From NCBI GenBank assembly GCA_016930515.1, contig JAFGGO010000158.1, positions 1 to 64,000 of the forward strand: a stretch of 64,000 bases of DNA. The letters are read 5' to 3'. The stretch is from Promethearchaeota archaeon (lineage in GTDB: Archaea; Asgardarchaeota; Lokiarchaeia; Sigyniarchaeales; SOKP01). Under the pieces are notes generated by a model. That model was not told where the DNA came from and searched no databases. It saw only the letters and a program-made list of their open reading frames with translations. This document shows positions 53,153-62,501 of the stretch, piece by piece. The position numbers and the translations under genes were made by a program. Position 1 is the stretch's first letter. Every line of letters begins with the position of its first letter.

Positions 53153-55936
53153 ATGGTAGAATACGACCCTCGGAAGATAGAAGAAAAATGGCAATCTAAA
53201 TGGGAAAAGGATAAGATCTTTAAGGTAAGAAAGAATAAGAACAAAAAAAAATATTATGTCTTGGAGATGTACCCTTATCCCTCTGGAAAATTGCACATGG
53301 GACACCTTAGAAATTACACCATCGGAGACTGCGTTGCAAGGTACAAGCGAATGAACGGATTCAATGTCCTCTATCCAATGGGCTACGATTCGTTTGGAAT
53401 GCCCGCAGAAAATGCCGCAATAGATCACGGGACTAATCCCGAAGAATGGACAGATAAAAACATCGAAACCATGCAAGGTCAACAGAAAAGAATAGGTCTT
53501 TCGTACGATTGGTCCCGAATGGTCTATAGCCACGATCCACACTATTATAAGTACGACCAATGGTTTTTCTTGAAGATGCACGAAAAAGGCTTGGCTTACA
53601 AGCAAGAAAGTTATGTTAACTGGTGTCCCAAGTGCGCCACGGTTCTCGCAAACGAGCAAGCCCAAGGAGGAAAATGTTGGCGCTGCAATTCAATCGTTGA
53701 TCAGAAGTTTCTCACGCAATGGTTCTTGAAAATTCGAGATTACGCCGAGGAACTTCTAAAGGGACTCGATTCTGTGGATTGGCCTGATAAAGTTAAAATC
53801 ATGCAAAAGAATTGGATCGGTCGTTCAGAAGGATCCATCATCAAGTTTCCCATAGTTGGCGAAAAAAGGACCATTGACATATTCACGACGCGACCAGACA
53901 CGATTTTCGGGGTAACTTTCATGGTATTTGCGCCCGAACACCCTTGGATTCGCAAATGGGTTAAAGGAACGGAATATCAGGAAAAATTTGAAAGGTTTTA
54001 CGAAGAAGTAATGCGACAAAACAAGTTCGAACGTACTGATGCAGATATTGAAAAAAAAGGCATGTTTGTTGGAAAATACGCCATCAATCCAATGACTGAT
54101 GAAAAAGTCCCAATATACATTGGAAATTTCGTCATATATGAGTATGGCGCTGGTGCTGTCATGGCTGTCCCGGGTCACGATCAACGGGACTTTGAATTCG
54201 CAAGGGAATACGACATTCCAATAAAAGTTGTCATACAACCTCCCGATTACGAAATAAACCCTGAAAAAATGTCCAGGGCCTATGTAGCTGATGGTGTCTT
54301 GGTCAACTCTGGGGATTTTGACGGAATTGACAATCAAAACGCCATGGGGGCAATTACCAATAAGCTTGCCCAAAAAGGCACCGGTCAAGCGACGATCAAC
54401 TATAAGCTAAGAGATTGGGGAATATCTCGGCAAAGATATTGGGGGTGTCCCATTCCAATAATCTATTGCGATAAGTGCGGTACCGTGCCCGTGCCTTATG
54501 AAGATCTGCCTGTTCAATTGCCAAAAGATGTGTCTTTTACGGGTTCTGGGAATCCTCTCGAAACTAGCAAAGCTTACTTGAATGTAAAATGTCCACGATG
54601 TGGAAACAAGGCGCGTAGAGAAACGGACACGATGGACACCTTCGTCGACTCTTCGTGGTATTTCTTCGCATTTTGTGATCCTCGATCCAAGGATGTACCT
54701 TTTAGAAAGGATCAAGTAGATTATTGGGGCAATGTTGATCAATACATTGGTGGAATCGAGCACGCGGTATTGCACTTGATTTACGCTCGATTTTGGACGA
54801 AAGTTGGAAGGGATCTCGGACTCCATTCGCACGACGAACCGTTCCAACGATTGCTCACTCAAGGCATGATAAATAAATCTCATCCGTATTGCGAAAAATG
54901 CGACCGGTTCGCAATGAAAGCCGAAATGAACGATAAAAAATGCAAGCTATGTAATTCCGATTACGCTCTAAAAAGCGTTAAAATGAGCAAGAGTTACGGA
55001 AATACGGTTGATCCCACTACCATTATGAACCAGTACGGTGCTGATGCCGCTCGTTTTTTCATTTTATTTGGAGCAAGTCCCGAATCGGGCTTGGAATGGT
55101 CGGACGAGGGAGTAACCTTCGCTTCGAAATTCGTTAAAAAAATCTTCAAATTACTAACGGAAGCCCCCACACGTGTTAAAGAGAAGATAACGACGAGAGA
55201 TGTATTGATTGATTATCATCTTAATAAGACCATCAAGGAAGTTTCGCGCGATTTGGAAACAATCACCATTCGAAACTCAGTCAACACCATCGTACAATTT
55301 TCTTCTGAACTTGAAAAATACAAAAAAGAAGGGGTTGTAACGGAAATTTTTGAGCGATCTGCGAATCAGCTCGTAAAAATCCTTCACCCAATTGCCCCTC
55401 ATTTAACCGAAGAAATCTGGGAAAGTATGGGAAACGAGGATTATCTAAGCTTGCAATCGTGGCCTCTCCCAGACGAAAAAGTACTCACGGAAGAAAACGA
55501 GCACAAATGGATCTTCATGAACTCGCTTTTTGAAGATATCAACCACATCATGTTAATGCTGAAACGGGAAAAAATAGAAAAAATTACAATCATAATAGCG
55601 GCTAAATGGAAATTCGAGATGTATCCAAAGATGATGCAATTGATTGATAAGACGAAAAACCAAGGAGAAATTATCAAAACATTGATGAACGATTCTAAAT
55701 TAAAGCCTCAAGGAAAAATAATCAGTCAAATTGTTGGAAAAATCCTTAAAGGTATTGGGAAATATCCTAAATACTCCATGACGCAGGAAAACGAGAAGAA
55801 CTTTTACGACGAAATAAAACCAATCATTGGGAAGAAATACGATTGTAAAGCCGAAATGCTTATCGAAGAGAACGCCAAGGGCATCGATAAGGCCGTTCAA
55901 GCGCTTCCAGGAAAACCCGTGATAATTATTGAGTAA
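53153..55936 (+). CDS. leuS: Leucyl-tRNA synthetase, bacterial type
   Basis: Class I enzyme charging tRNA-Leu. The sequence is of bacterial type: YPYPSGKLHMGHLRNYTIGD (HMGH about 47-50), GMPAENAAIDH, the CP1 editing domain inserted where bacterial LeuRS has it (FTTRPDTIFGVTFMV), DTMDTFVDSSWYF, YIGGIEHAVLHLIYARF, and KMSKS near 610. Most archaeal LeuRS are longer, with editing and C-terminal domains placed differently. Two zinc-type CxxC pairs occur in CPKC and CWRC, and again in CPRCG and CEKC. The frame opens at TTG 53135, but ATG 53153 with AGGT upstream matches the family start. Length 927 fits. Confidence 0.93.
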   Translation: MVEYDPRKIEEKWQSKWEKDKIFKVRKNKNKKKYYVLEMYPYPSGKLHMGHLRNYTIGDCVARYKRMNGFNVLYPMGYDSFGMPAENAAIDHGTNPEEWTDKNIETMQGQQKRIGLSYDWSRMVYSHDPHYYKYDQWFFLKMHEKGLAYKQESYVNWCPKCATVLANEQAQGGKCWRCNSIVDQKFLTQWFLKIRDYAEELLKGLDSVDWPDKVKIMQKNWIGRSEGSIIKFPIVGEKRTIDIFTTRPDTIFGVTFMVFAPEHPWIRKWVKGTEYQEKFERFYEEVMRQNKFERTDADIEKKGMFVGKYAINPMTDEKVPIYIGNFVIYEYGAGAVMAVPGHDQRDFEFAREYDIPIKVVIQPPDYEINPEKMSRAYVADGVLVNSGDFDGIDNQNAMGAITNKLAQKGTGQATINYKLRDWGISRQRYWGCPIPIIYCDKCGTVPVPYEDLPVQLPKDVSFTGSGNPLETSKAYLNVKCPRCGNKARRETDTMDTFVDSSWYFFAFCDPRSKDVPFRKDQVDYWGNVDQYIGGIEHAVLHLIYARFWTKVGRDLGLHSHDEPFQRLLTQGMINKSHPYCEKCDRFAMKAEMNDKKCKLCNSDYALKSVKMSKSYGNTVDPTTIMNQYGADAARFFILFGASPESGLEWSDEGVTFASKFVKKIFKLLTEAPTRVKEKITTRDVLIDYHLNKTIKEVSRDLETITIRNSVNTIVQFSSELEKYKKEGVVTEIFERSANQLVKILHPIAPHLTEEIWESMGNEDYLSLQSWPLPDEKVLTEENEHKWIFMNSLFEDINHIMLMLKREKIEKITIIIAAKWKFEMYPKMMQLIDKTKNQGEIIKTLMNDSKLKPQGKIISQIVGKILKGIGKYPKYSMTQENEKNFYDEIKPIIGKKYDCKAEMLIEENAKGIDKAVQALPGKPVIIIE

Positions 55937-56027
55937 TCTCCAAAAATTTAATTTCTTTATACTTATTTGTCGAATATGATGTGAAGTAATTTAAAAGAAG
56001 GAAATCATGCCCATTTTTCGAATCAAG

Positions 56028-56039
56028 TTTTAAATACTT
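56028..56039 (+). promoter_or_regulatory. TATA element of the surface-protein gene
   Basis: TTTTAAATACTT lies about 35 bases before ATG 56070, so the transcript should start about ten bases before the gene and be nearly leaderless. The core is identical to that before the gene at 32838. Confidence 0.45.
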
Positions 56040-56069
56040 ACGATCATTAATAACCATCACACAAATCTA

Positions 56070-59000
56070 ATGGTTTTTAAACTTTTAATTCAACCATTAA
56101 AAAAAAAAAAATGCAAAATGATAAAAATGACAAAAACATGTTTAAAAAAGCGAACATTAGCCCTAATAGCTTTTTGTTCGTTATCGCTTTTAGGGATATT
56201 CCAGCTTAGCTTTTCGGTTGTCGCAGCTGAACAAGAAGGAACGGGGGCAGAAATTAACGTCACAGCCACCGATCCCTGGGGGTATGCCGCTTTTGTTCCA
56301 ACAACAAACCATTACGCTTACGCAGTATATCAAGGAACCAATCAGGCGGGATTTAGATTGTTTAATTGGCTTGAAGGTTCTGTTTATACAGAATCTATGA
56401 GTTATCCTGGATTAGACATTTCTGAATATTATCCTCGAATTGAGGACGATTTATTGCTTGATAGTACCACGAACCTTCCCTACATCGATCCTTGGAACGA
56501 TGTGAGGTGGCTAGAGGTTAACGCTGGAACTTCAGAAAATTCTACCATCAGTCCATTTGAAGCGAACGCAGTTTACAATCGATTTACCATGACAGAAGGT
56601 TCCTCGTTAGCGGTTGAAGTTGAGCAATACCTGCCCATCGAAGTCGACATAGCAATTACTAGCACGGGGCCTAAAGCGCTCAAGGTTGATTTTCTTGACG
56701 ACGATGCGGTTGGAAGCTTTTCAAGTTCGAGACTAGTATCGCCATCGGGAGACCTGCTGGGCTCCTCTCTTGTTCCCGTGACTTATAACGCTATGTTTGG
56801 GGGAGTAACACAATTTTACTACATTCCTTTCGTTGCTCACGAAACTGGAACCTATCGTTTATTACTTCATTCCACATCCACTCTCACGGGATTTTTGAAA
56901 TTGGAATTTGTTAGCGTTGGAAAGGCATCCATTTCTCGCAACACGCTTACGACCGTTGGAAATTCTGACAATAATCCAAATGTTCAAGAAATGTTTGACG
57001 ATACTTGGAGGATGGATTGGTATTCGATAAGTGGAAGCAAGGGTGATAAAATCACTCTTCAATACGGTTGGGATTATTTTGTTGCAGCACCAACGATACT
57101 ACTCTGGCAGCAGATGCCAAACGGTGTCTATGTGCCCACTGATATCTCGGGAGTAACTGATAAAATTCCGATTTGTTTCCTTGAATCGACCAATGTATAT
57201 GTCACCGTGGATCCCGGTATGAATGGAATAATGTATCGATTATCGATGCTCGCAAAAACCGTTCCAATTACCGATTACACGATCGGAGAAGACCTTAGCA
57301 TCGAAACCACGAGGGGCGAATACAAAGCGGTTAGCTTCAGGATAAGAGAAAGTTCGTTCGTGAGGTTCAACTACTCGACCTCCGGTTCAGGATTACCCAC
57401 TCCACCGAGCAGTTTCATCTACATTGATTCGAGCGAACTAAACGTTGAGCCCACGGTTGATCCCATTGATACAAAGACTGGTATGTACGGAGAAACCTAC
57501 GATTATTATTACTTGCTTCCAGGGGAATACGAATTCTTCGTGGTGAGTAGTGATACTAGTTATAATGGTATCTTCGAGATCAGTTCGACGATCGTTGAAG
57601 AAGACTCGACCGTGATTCCCATTACTGATATGAGTTATGGTATGGGTTGGACCGATATATCTATGGCAGGTATCACATTTGAAGAAGATCCGTACGAATA
57701 TTATATCAGGCAGGGATTGTGGACAACAGTAGAAATTACCGAAGATGGACAATATTTTTTCGTGGCGAACATCACGAATAGCGATAATTCCATACCAACT
57801 TCTGTTGCTCCGTCGCATGTCATCGCTTACAACTACACGAGCGATGAATATGTCGATGTCACGGCACAAGCGCTCGCCTTGGACGGGTCTACTTTCGAAA
57901 CCTTTCAAAATACAAACGATCGCCTTTACATTGCCTATACTGACAAGTGGCACGACATGGAATTTAACCTGACCGTGGCTGGATCGGGTACTGCCGAATC
58001 CATGTATGTATGGGACGGTGCTTGGTCCGGTATCACGCGCACCGATACTACTAATAATTTCCAGGATAACGGATCGATGGTCTTAAGCTATGCAGATGGA
58101 GATTATCTCGATTGGATCAGGGGTCAGGGCACCTTCGACCTTCCGAGCTTGGAAGAGAACGATTTTTACTGGATTCGAATTAATTGTGGGACATCGTCTC
58201 CTGTATTCGACTATATCAGGCTTTCTAATGTCACAATAGAACCCGCTCTCAATTATGTGTTGTTACAAGATAGTGAGTATGTGTATGGCGATTACCTACT
58301 TGACACACCTATTGCGATATATGATTTTGACGATTGGTTGATCAGTCCGACTCCAGGTTACGAACTCGATACGGGACTATCACAAGTATTGGCTTCTTCG
58401 TTTTTAAACGCAGGAACCTACAAGTTATTGCTGATTCCGGAAGATTGTCCAAGAATGGGAAGTGTAACGCTACGATTAGGCTTATATAATACAATTGGAG
58501 CGACGCGCCAGTCTAGTTATACTACCTCAATTCCAGTGCCCATCATACACGATTTTAATATGACAACTGGTATCACGGATAGCACGCATCCTTACAACTA
58601 TACGACATATCCTTTTAATATTAATCCCGCTCCGTTTAACGCAACATTATATGCTAATAGCTTGGTGATAGAATGCACTGGAGGGACGGAATACGCTTGG
58701 ACGCAATTATTTGCAACCGTGGAAAACGCTACATTCTCTCAAGTTCAGATCTGGCAGGATCTTGATTGGCAGAGCGGAGCAGGACCCGCAGGTGATTATA
58801 ACTCCATATATAATGGTGCTGGTGTTACTACTTTTGCGGACGAGTTTGGAGTGTTTTTAGATCACTTCTATTTAGTCTTTTTCTACACTCCCACTGTGCC
58901 GTTGAACGACTTGGTAGAATTTAAGATCGGGTTAAGCCAATACGACACGCCGATCTTTACGACCGCAGATAGAACGGTGAGCACGCCTGCTCCTGGAATT

Positions 59001-59099
59001 CCAACGGAGACTATCGTGTTCATCGTTGTTGGGGTAGGTATTGGAGCTGGAGCTGTCATCGTCGTCGCTTACGTCTATAAGAAAAGGAAAGGCGTCTAA
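56070..59099 (+). CDS. Large secreted surface protein with C-terminal membrane anchor
   Basis: A basic N-terminus and hydrophobic helix (about 29-50, ending VVAAEQEG) form a signal peptide. A long beta-rich ectodomain follows, with repeated aromatic/acidic motifs and many N-x-S/T sites. Segments such as DWYSISGSKGDKITLQY and TGTYRLLLHSTSTL resemble pre-peptidase C-terminal-type beta-sandwich modules. A C-terminal helix (about 980-1003, IVFIVVGVGIGAGAVIVVAYVY) and a short basic tail anchor it. The ATG at 56070 may be the start given the near leaderless promoter; ATG 56118 is an alternative. No catalytic motif is seen. It may belong to the cell envelope or S-layer. Confidence 0.65.
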   Translation: MVFKLLIQPLKKKKCKMIKMTKTCLKKRTLALIAFCSLSLLGIFQLSFSVVAAEQEGTGAEINVTATDPWGYAAFVPTTNHYAYAVYQGTNQAGFRLFNWLEGSVYTESMSYPGLDISEYYPRIEDDLLLDSTTNLPYIDPWNDVRWLEVNAGTSENSTISPFEANAVYNRFTMTEGSSLAVEVEQYLPIEVDIAITSTGPKALKVDFLDDDAVGSFSSSRLVSPSGDLLGSSLVPVTYNAMFGGVTQFYYIPFVAHETGTYRLLLHSTSTLTGFLKLEFVSVGKASISRNTLTTVGNSDNNPNVQEMFDDTWRMDWYSISGSKGDKITLQYGWDYFVAAPTILLWQQMPNGVYVPTDISGVTDKIPICFLESTNVYVTVDPGMNGIMYRLSMLAKTVPITDYTIGEDLSIETTRGEYKAVSFRIRESSFVRFNYSTSGSGLPTPPSSFIYIDSSELNVEPTVDPIDTKTGMYGETYDYYYLLPGEYEFFVVSSDTSYNGIFEISSTIVEEDSTVIPITDMSYGMGWTDISMAGITFEEDPYEYYIRQGLWTTVEITEDGQYFFVANITNSDNSIPTSVAPSHVIAYNYTSDEYVDVTAQALALDGSTFETFQNTNDRLYIAYTDKWHDMEFNLTVAGSGTAESMYVWDGAWSGITRTDTTNNFQDNGSMVLSYADGDYLDWIRGQGTFDLPSLEENDFYWIRINCGTSSPVFDYIRLSNVTIEPALNYVLLQDSEYVYGDYLLDTPIAIYDFDDWLISPTPGYELDTGLSQVLASSFLNAGTYKLLLIPEDCPRMGSVTLRLGLYNTIGATRQSSYTTSIPVPIIHDFNMTTGITDSTHPYNYTTYPFNINPAPFNATLYANSLVIECTGGTEYAWTQLFATVENATFSQVQIWQDLDWQSGAGPAGDYNSIYNGAGVTTFADEFGVFLDHFYLVFFYTPTVPLNDLVEFKIGLSQYDTPIFTTADRTVSTPAPGIPTETIVFIVVGVGIGAGAVIVVAYVYKKRKGV

Positions 59100-59122
59100 A
59101 TATCAAATACTAAATTTTTAAC

Positions 59123-59132
59123 TTTTTTTTTT
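59123..59132 (+). terminator. Oligo-T terminator of the surface-protein gene
   Basis: Ten T residues, followed by a further seven-base T run, 24-45 bases beyond the stop. No stem is required for archaeal RNA polymerase to stop here. Confidence 0.5.
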
Positions 59133-59283
59133 ACAATTTTTTTAAAATACAAATTTTTCTGATTTACGAGTTATCATCAAAATATCTTTTGAACCTATAA
59201 TTTGTTTTAACATTAAAAAGAACGATTAAAATAAGAAGATGTTTTTACAAGAGAGGAATATTATTATAATATAAAGGTTATCT

Positions 59284-59898
59284 ATGATATCAATGGTAGA
59301 AGATTTTAACTTAAAGGAACATGTGTTCTTTTTTGGCATAGGAAGGTACCAAGCCAACGATACCTTTTTCAATTGGGAGTCAATGAAATATCCTAAATCG
59401 AGCTATTTCGAGTTAAAGCTCACCAGAAACGCCCCAGCAAAAAATGAATTTTATTGCGTGAATAGGGACGATGTAAAACTGGTATATTATGTTCACGGGG
59501 ATACCGACGCAGTTTTTACCATTGGGGCGCGACCCATCGTGCAATCGCAGACGTTAGAAGCCCTCATCGAACATTTAATCGAGCAATTCTTTGACATGTA
59601 TGATAGTTCCCTTCTATATTCTTGTTATGGAGATACTTGCCATATTTTTAACGCATTTGATTCTATCATCAAGAATGCTCTTGAAAACTTCAAAAAACTT
59701 GATTTGGTTAAATTCGCTCGCGTGAACTGCTCGCTTTGCCAAAAAACAATCGTAGTTATCGTAAAAAAATCAATAATTGAAAACTCGAAAAAAACTACCA
59801 TACCTTTTGTTTACGTGCATTCTGGGCACTCAATTTTAATCTATTTCGACCGAAATTTTAAAATTCGTGGAAGCGAATTCGTGACGCTTTCTTATTGA
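59284..59898 (+). CDS. Putative longin-like protein
   Basis: Family not certain. Residues about 60-145 have the beta-strand-then-helix pattern of longin/AP-small-subunit folds: VKLVYYVHGDTDAVFTIG, then LEALIEHLIEQFFDMYDSS, then FNAFDSIIKNALENF. The C-terminal 60 residues contain CSLCQKTIVVIVKK and a beta-rich end with VYVHSGHSILIYFDRNFKI. No membrane segment or signal peptide is present. It precedes a second longin-like gene by 92 bases. Longin folds in eukaryotes bind small GTPases and coat or tether complexes; a similar job here is inferred only from fold pattern. Confidence 0.4.
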   Translation: MISMVEDFNLKEHVFFFGIGRYQANDTFFNWESMKYPKSSYFELKLTRNAPAKNEFYCVNRDDVKLVYYVHGDTDAVFTIGARPIVQSQTLEALIEHLIEQFFDMYDSSLLYSCYGDTCHIFNAFDSIIKNALENFKKLDLVKFARVNCSLCQKTIVVIVKKSIIENSKKTTIPFVYVHSGHSILIYFDRNFKIRGSEFVTLSY

Positions 59899-59990
59899 AT
59901 TCTGTCATTTTCTCATCAGATCAAATGCAAAAATTTTAATGATCGAAGCTTTACCTTTAGTCTAAGACGATAGAGGTAAACCAACAACAA

Positions 59991-60866
59991 ATGACTATTT
60001 TCGAATTAAGCATTATAAGCACGACGGGACATCCGTATTACAATGTAAAACTTAACGACATTCCAGAAGGAGTGATAGTTAGTCTTAGGTTCTTTGATTT
60101 TTCTCATGAACTTGACGAAGATGAGCTAATCGATCCTGAATCTCGTGCTGAACTCACGGCAGGGTTAATATCTGCCTTGTTTGAATTTTCTCGAGCTATT
60201 GATAAAAAAATTCACGCATTGGAATTTCAATCTCGAAGTGTATCAAAAAATATCAACATCCCTCCTCCTGAGAACGCATCCGATACGCTCATCACGTGCA
60301 TGTCTGAATCGTTCCTCAACAAGAATGCCATAAAAAAAAAAATAACACTATTATATCATGCTGTTATCGAACCTAAAATCCCTCTTATAACGGCTGACGA
60401 ATTACTAACGCCGGAACAGGACTTGATCTGGAATATATTAACTGACAATGACGCGAGAACTCATTTTAAAAATAAGGAAAAGATTTTTTCCAAGGTTGCT
60501 AACGAAATTATAATGGAATACAGGAACACTCGTCTCGAAGGAATTTGCGTTTTTTCCTTTGATTATTCCATTTTAGGAATTTATGGTTCAAAATATTCCT
60601 TGGAAGCCATTACCACCATTTTAAGAGACCTTAAGGAATTACCCGAGGTAATTCCACGCCATTCAAAGGTTATTAGCTTTAATTTCCAAGAAGAAGATTC
60701 CTACTTGATTTTCATGCATTCGGGTATCGAAATTACCATCGAAATTTTAACAGATAAATTGTTTGAACCCTTTTATTATTGTTATATATGCAATTCTAAG
60801 GTTATAGATGATGATGTTGTAAATAAAATAACAAGACAATTGAACGATGTCTTGGAGGGAATATAA
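59991..60866 (+). CDS. Putative longin/roadblock-like protein
   Basis: The N-terminal 90 residues look longin-like: FELSIISTTGHPYYNVKL, then an acidic loop, then a helix with AELTAGLISALFEFSRAID and a strand HALEFQS, a layout common in Asgard longin and roadblock proteins. A helical middle (about 100-175) with QDLIWNILTDND leads to a second alpha/beta region (about 180-291), beginning LEGICVFSFDYSILGIYG and ending with a CYICN motif. No membrane segment. The two halves may be two copies of the same fold. The gene ends 5 bp from the convergent tpiA. Confidence 0.4.
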   Translation: MTIFELSIISTTGHPYYNVKLNDIPEGVIVSLRFFDFSHELDEDELIDPESRAELTAGLISALFEFSRAIDKKIHALEFQSRSVSKNINIPPPENASDTLITCMSESFLNKNAIKKKITLLYHAVIEPKIPLITADELLTPEQDLIWNILTDNDARTHFKNKEKIFSKVANEIIMEYRNTRLEGICVFSFDYSILGIYGSKYSLEAITTILRDLKELPEVIPRHSKVISFNFQEEDSYLIFMHSGIEITIEILTDKLFEPFYYCYICNSKVIDDDVVNKITRQLNDVLEGI

Positions 60867-60871
60867 TCAGT

Positions 60872-61636
60872 TTAAATATTGGTTGCTGCTTTTATGATTT
60901 CGTGGAAGGAATCTGCTTGAAGTGATGCGCCTCCTACCAAGGCTCCGTCAATGTTCGCTTGTTTAAATAATTCCAAAGCGTTCGATGGATTTACCGAACC
61001 ACCGTATTGAATTCTCACGGTGTCAGCAACTTCGTTGTTATAAATCCCGGCTATAGTATCTCTTATAAAAGCGTGAATCTCTTCTGCCTGTTCTGGTGTT
61101 GCCGTCTTACCCGTCCCAATAGCCCATATGGGCTCGTAAGCAATGACGGTTTTGACCATTTCTTCGGGGGATAGGCCTTGAAAAGAACCCATAATTTGCT
61201 TTTCAACGATTTCCTTGGTTTTACCCTCTTCCCGTTCTTCTAGATGTTCACCAATGCATGCTATGGGGTTTAAACCCGTTGAAAGCGCTTTTTTCAATTT
61301 TTTATTAACTAAATCGTCGTTTTCCTTGAAAATATCTCTTCTTTCGCTATGACCGAGAATCACGTATTCGCAACCCAAAGCTTTCAGGAATCCAGGTGCT
61401 ACTTCGCCCGTGAAGGCGCCTTTATCCTCGTAATACATGTTCTGGGCACCAATTTTTATAGAGGTGCCTTTTGTTACTTCGCACGCTTTATGGACGCTCG
61501 TATACGGGGGCGCAACCACGATGTCAATGTTATTGTAATCGTTTACGAGAGGGATAAGCTTGACAAGCATCTCCTCCGCTTCTATGGGTAATCCCCTGTT
61601 CATCTTCCAATTTCCTCCAATTATTGGCTTTCTCAA
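60872..61636 (-). CDS. tpiA: Triosephosphate isomerase, bacterial/eukaryotic type
   Basis: Interconverts glyceraldehyde 3-phosphate and dihydroxyacetone phosphate in glycolysis and gluconeogenesis. Catalytic residues are Lys11 in GGNWKMN, His in LGHSERR (about 95) and Glu in AYEPIWAIGTGKTATPEQA (about 167), and the phosphate loop is YGGSVNPSN and GALVGGASL. Length 254 is that of bacterial and eukaryotic enzymes; most archaeal TIMs are about 220-230 residues with shortened helices. It stands as a single gene on the minus strand before the HdrC-like gene, 100 bp apart. Transfer from bacteria is a possible origin. Confidence 0.96.
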   Translation of the reverse strand: MRKPIIGGNWKMNRGLPIEAEEMLVKLIPLVNDYNNIDIVVAPPYTSVHKACEVTKGTSIKIGAQNMYYEDKGAFTGEVAPGFLKALGCEYVILGHSERRDIFKENDDLVNKKLKKALSTGLNPIACIGEHLEEREEGKTKEIVEKQIMGSFQGLSPEEMVKTVIAYEPIWAIGTGKTATPEQAEEIHAFIRDTIAGIYNNEVADTVRIQYGGSVNPSNALELFKQANIDGALVGGASLQADSFHEIIKAATNI

Positions 61637-61738
61637 CTTTTTTTACAACTCCTCTGACTCAATTATTGGTGACCGATGAAATCTTATAATGAATCTACGA
61701 TAATTTAAAGAAATGAGGAAAATACGCAATTTAAAGGA

Positions 61739-62242
61739 TTAGTCCTTCTTGGGTAATTTTTCAGGTAATTTTGTGGCTTCCAATATCTTCTTTATTTCCT
61801 CTAAATCGGGAGCCAAGATGCTCGGCAAGCCTAATTGCTGCCTTCTTTTTTCAATAGCGGGTTGCATGGGTATTGCCTTGCCGTTTTCTAAAATCGTAGC
61901 GGCTTGCGTCGTGTAATAATCGGGAGCTTCCCCTCTCTCAACGCTCATGTTCTTGAGAATGGTGAATATTTCCGTGAGCTCTACTTTCTGAGGGCACACC
62001 TCGTCGCATGTGTCGCACACCGTACAACCCCAAATGTTAAATGTATTTTCTGCACCAAAAATTTTCTCCTTAAGACCTAAAAGAGAATCCAAGATCAATC
62101 TCCGAGGATTGTACTTTCCTCCCGTAACCTGAGCCACGGGGCACGCACCGGAGCATGTCGCACATTGATAACAATAAGCTAGCGTGTTGCCAATGTCGTT
62201 TCCAAGAATTTGATTTCTGAACTTGAAATCTATCGTAGCCAT
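61739..62242 (-). CDS. hdrC: Heterodisulfide reductase subunit C-like ferredoxin protein
   Basis: Iron-sulfur electron carrier with two [4Fe-4S] motifs of HdrC type: Cys24-Cys27-Cys30-Cys34 (CYQCATCSGACP) and Cys73-Cys76-Cys79-Cys83 (CTVCDTCDEVCP). The C-terminal region (about 100-167) is helical and charged, without a membrane helix. HdrC normally sits beside HdrB and HdrA; neither is in the window, so this is an orphan or a partner of genes elsewhere. Thioredoxin lies divergently upstream, which may hint at thiol-disulfide redox chemistry. Alternatives include a subunit of a lactate/glycolate-type or electron-bifurcating complex. Confidence 0.85.
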   Translation of the reverse strand: MATIDFKFRNQILGNDIGNTLAYCYQCATCSGACPVAQVTGGKYNPRRLILDSLLGLKEKIFGAENTFNIWGCTVCDTCDEVCPQKVELTEIFTILKNMSVERGEAPDYYTTQAATILENGKAIPMQPAIEKRRQQLGLPSILAPDLEEIKKILEATKLPEKLPKKD

Positions 62243-62501
62243 TTTTTCGTCACCATTAAATGCTTCTTAAGTAATTAATATCCTTAGTATAATTTAAGAA
62301 TTTTTAACTATTAAGGTTTTGATAAGTTTTATTCTAAAATTTTGACAAGAATCATTGTTAAAATTTATGGTCCAAAACACGAGAAAATAAATAAATTGTC
62401 ATGTTCGGATAAAATAACAAAACATTTATTTTTTCCATGTTTTATAAAAATAGATCAAACCCATAAAGAAAAATATAACCTACTTGAGATGAAAAAAATC
62501 G

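Noticed and set aside
53081..54388. Long minus-strand frames opposite leuS
   Set aside because: They mirror the codon pattern of leuS and carry no independent family motifs.
57438..57953. A 171-codon minus-strand frame opposite the large surface protein
   Set aside because: The plus-strand frame has signal peptide, beta-rich domain and anchor; the antisense frame shows no domain.
59262..59276. AT-only inverted repeat just before the gene at 59284
   Set aside because: Seven-base arms made only of A and T are expected by chance in such sequence.
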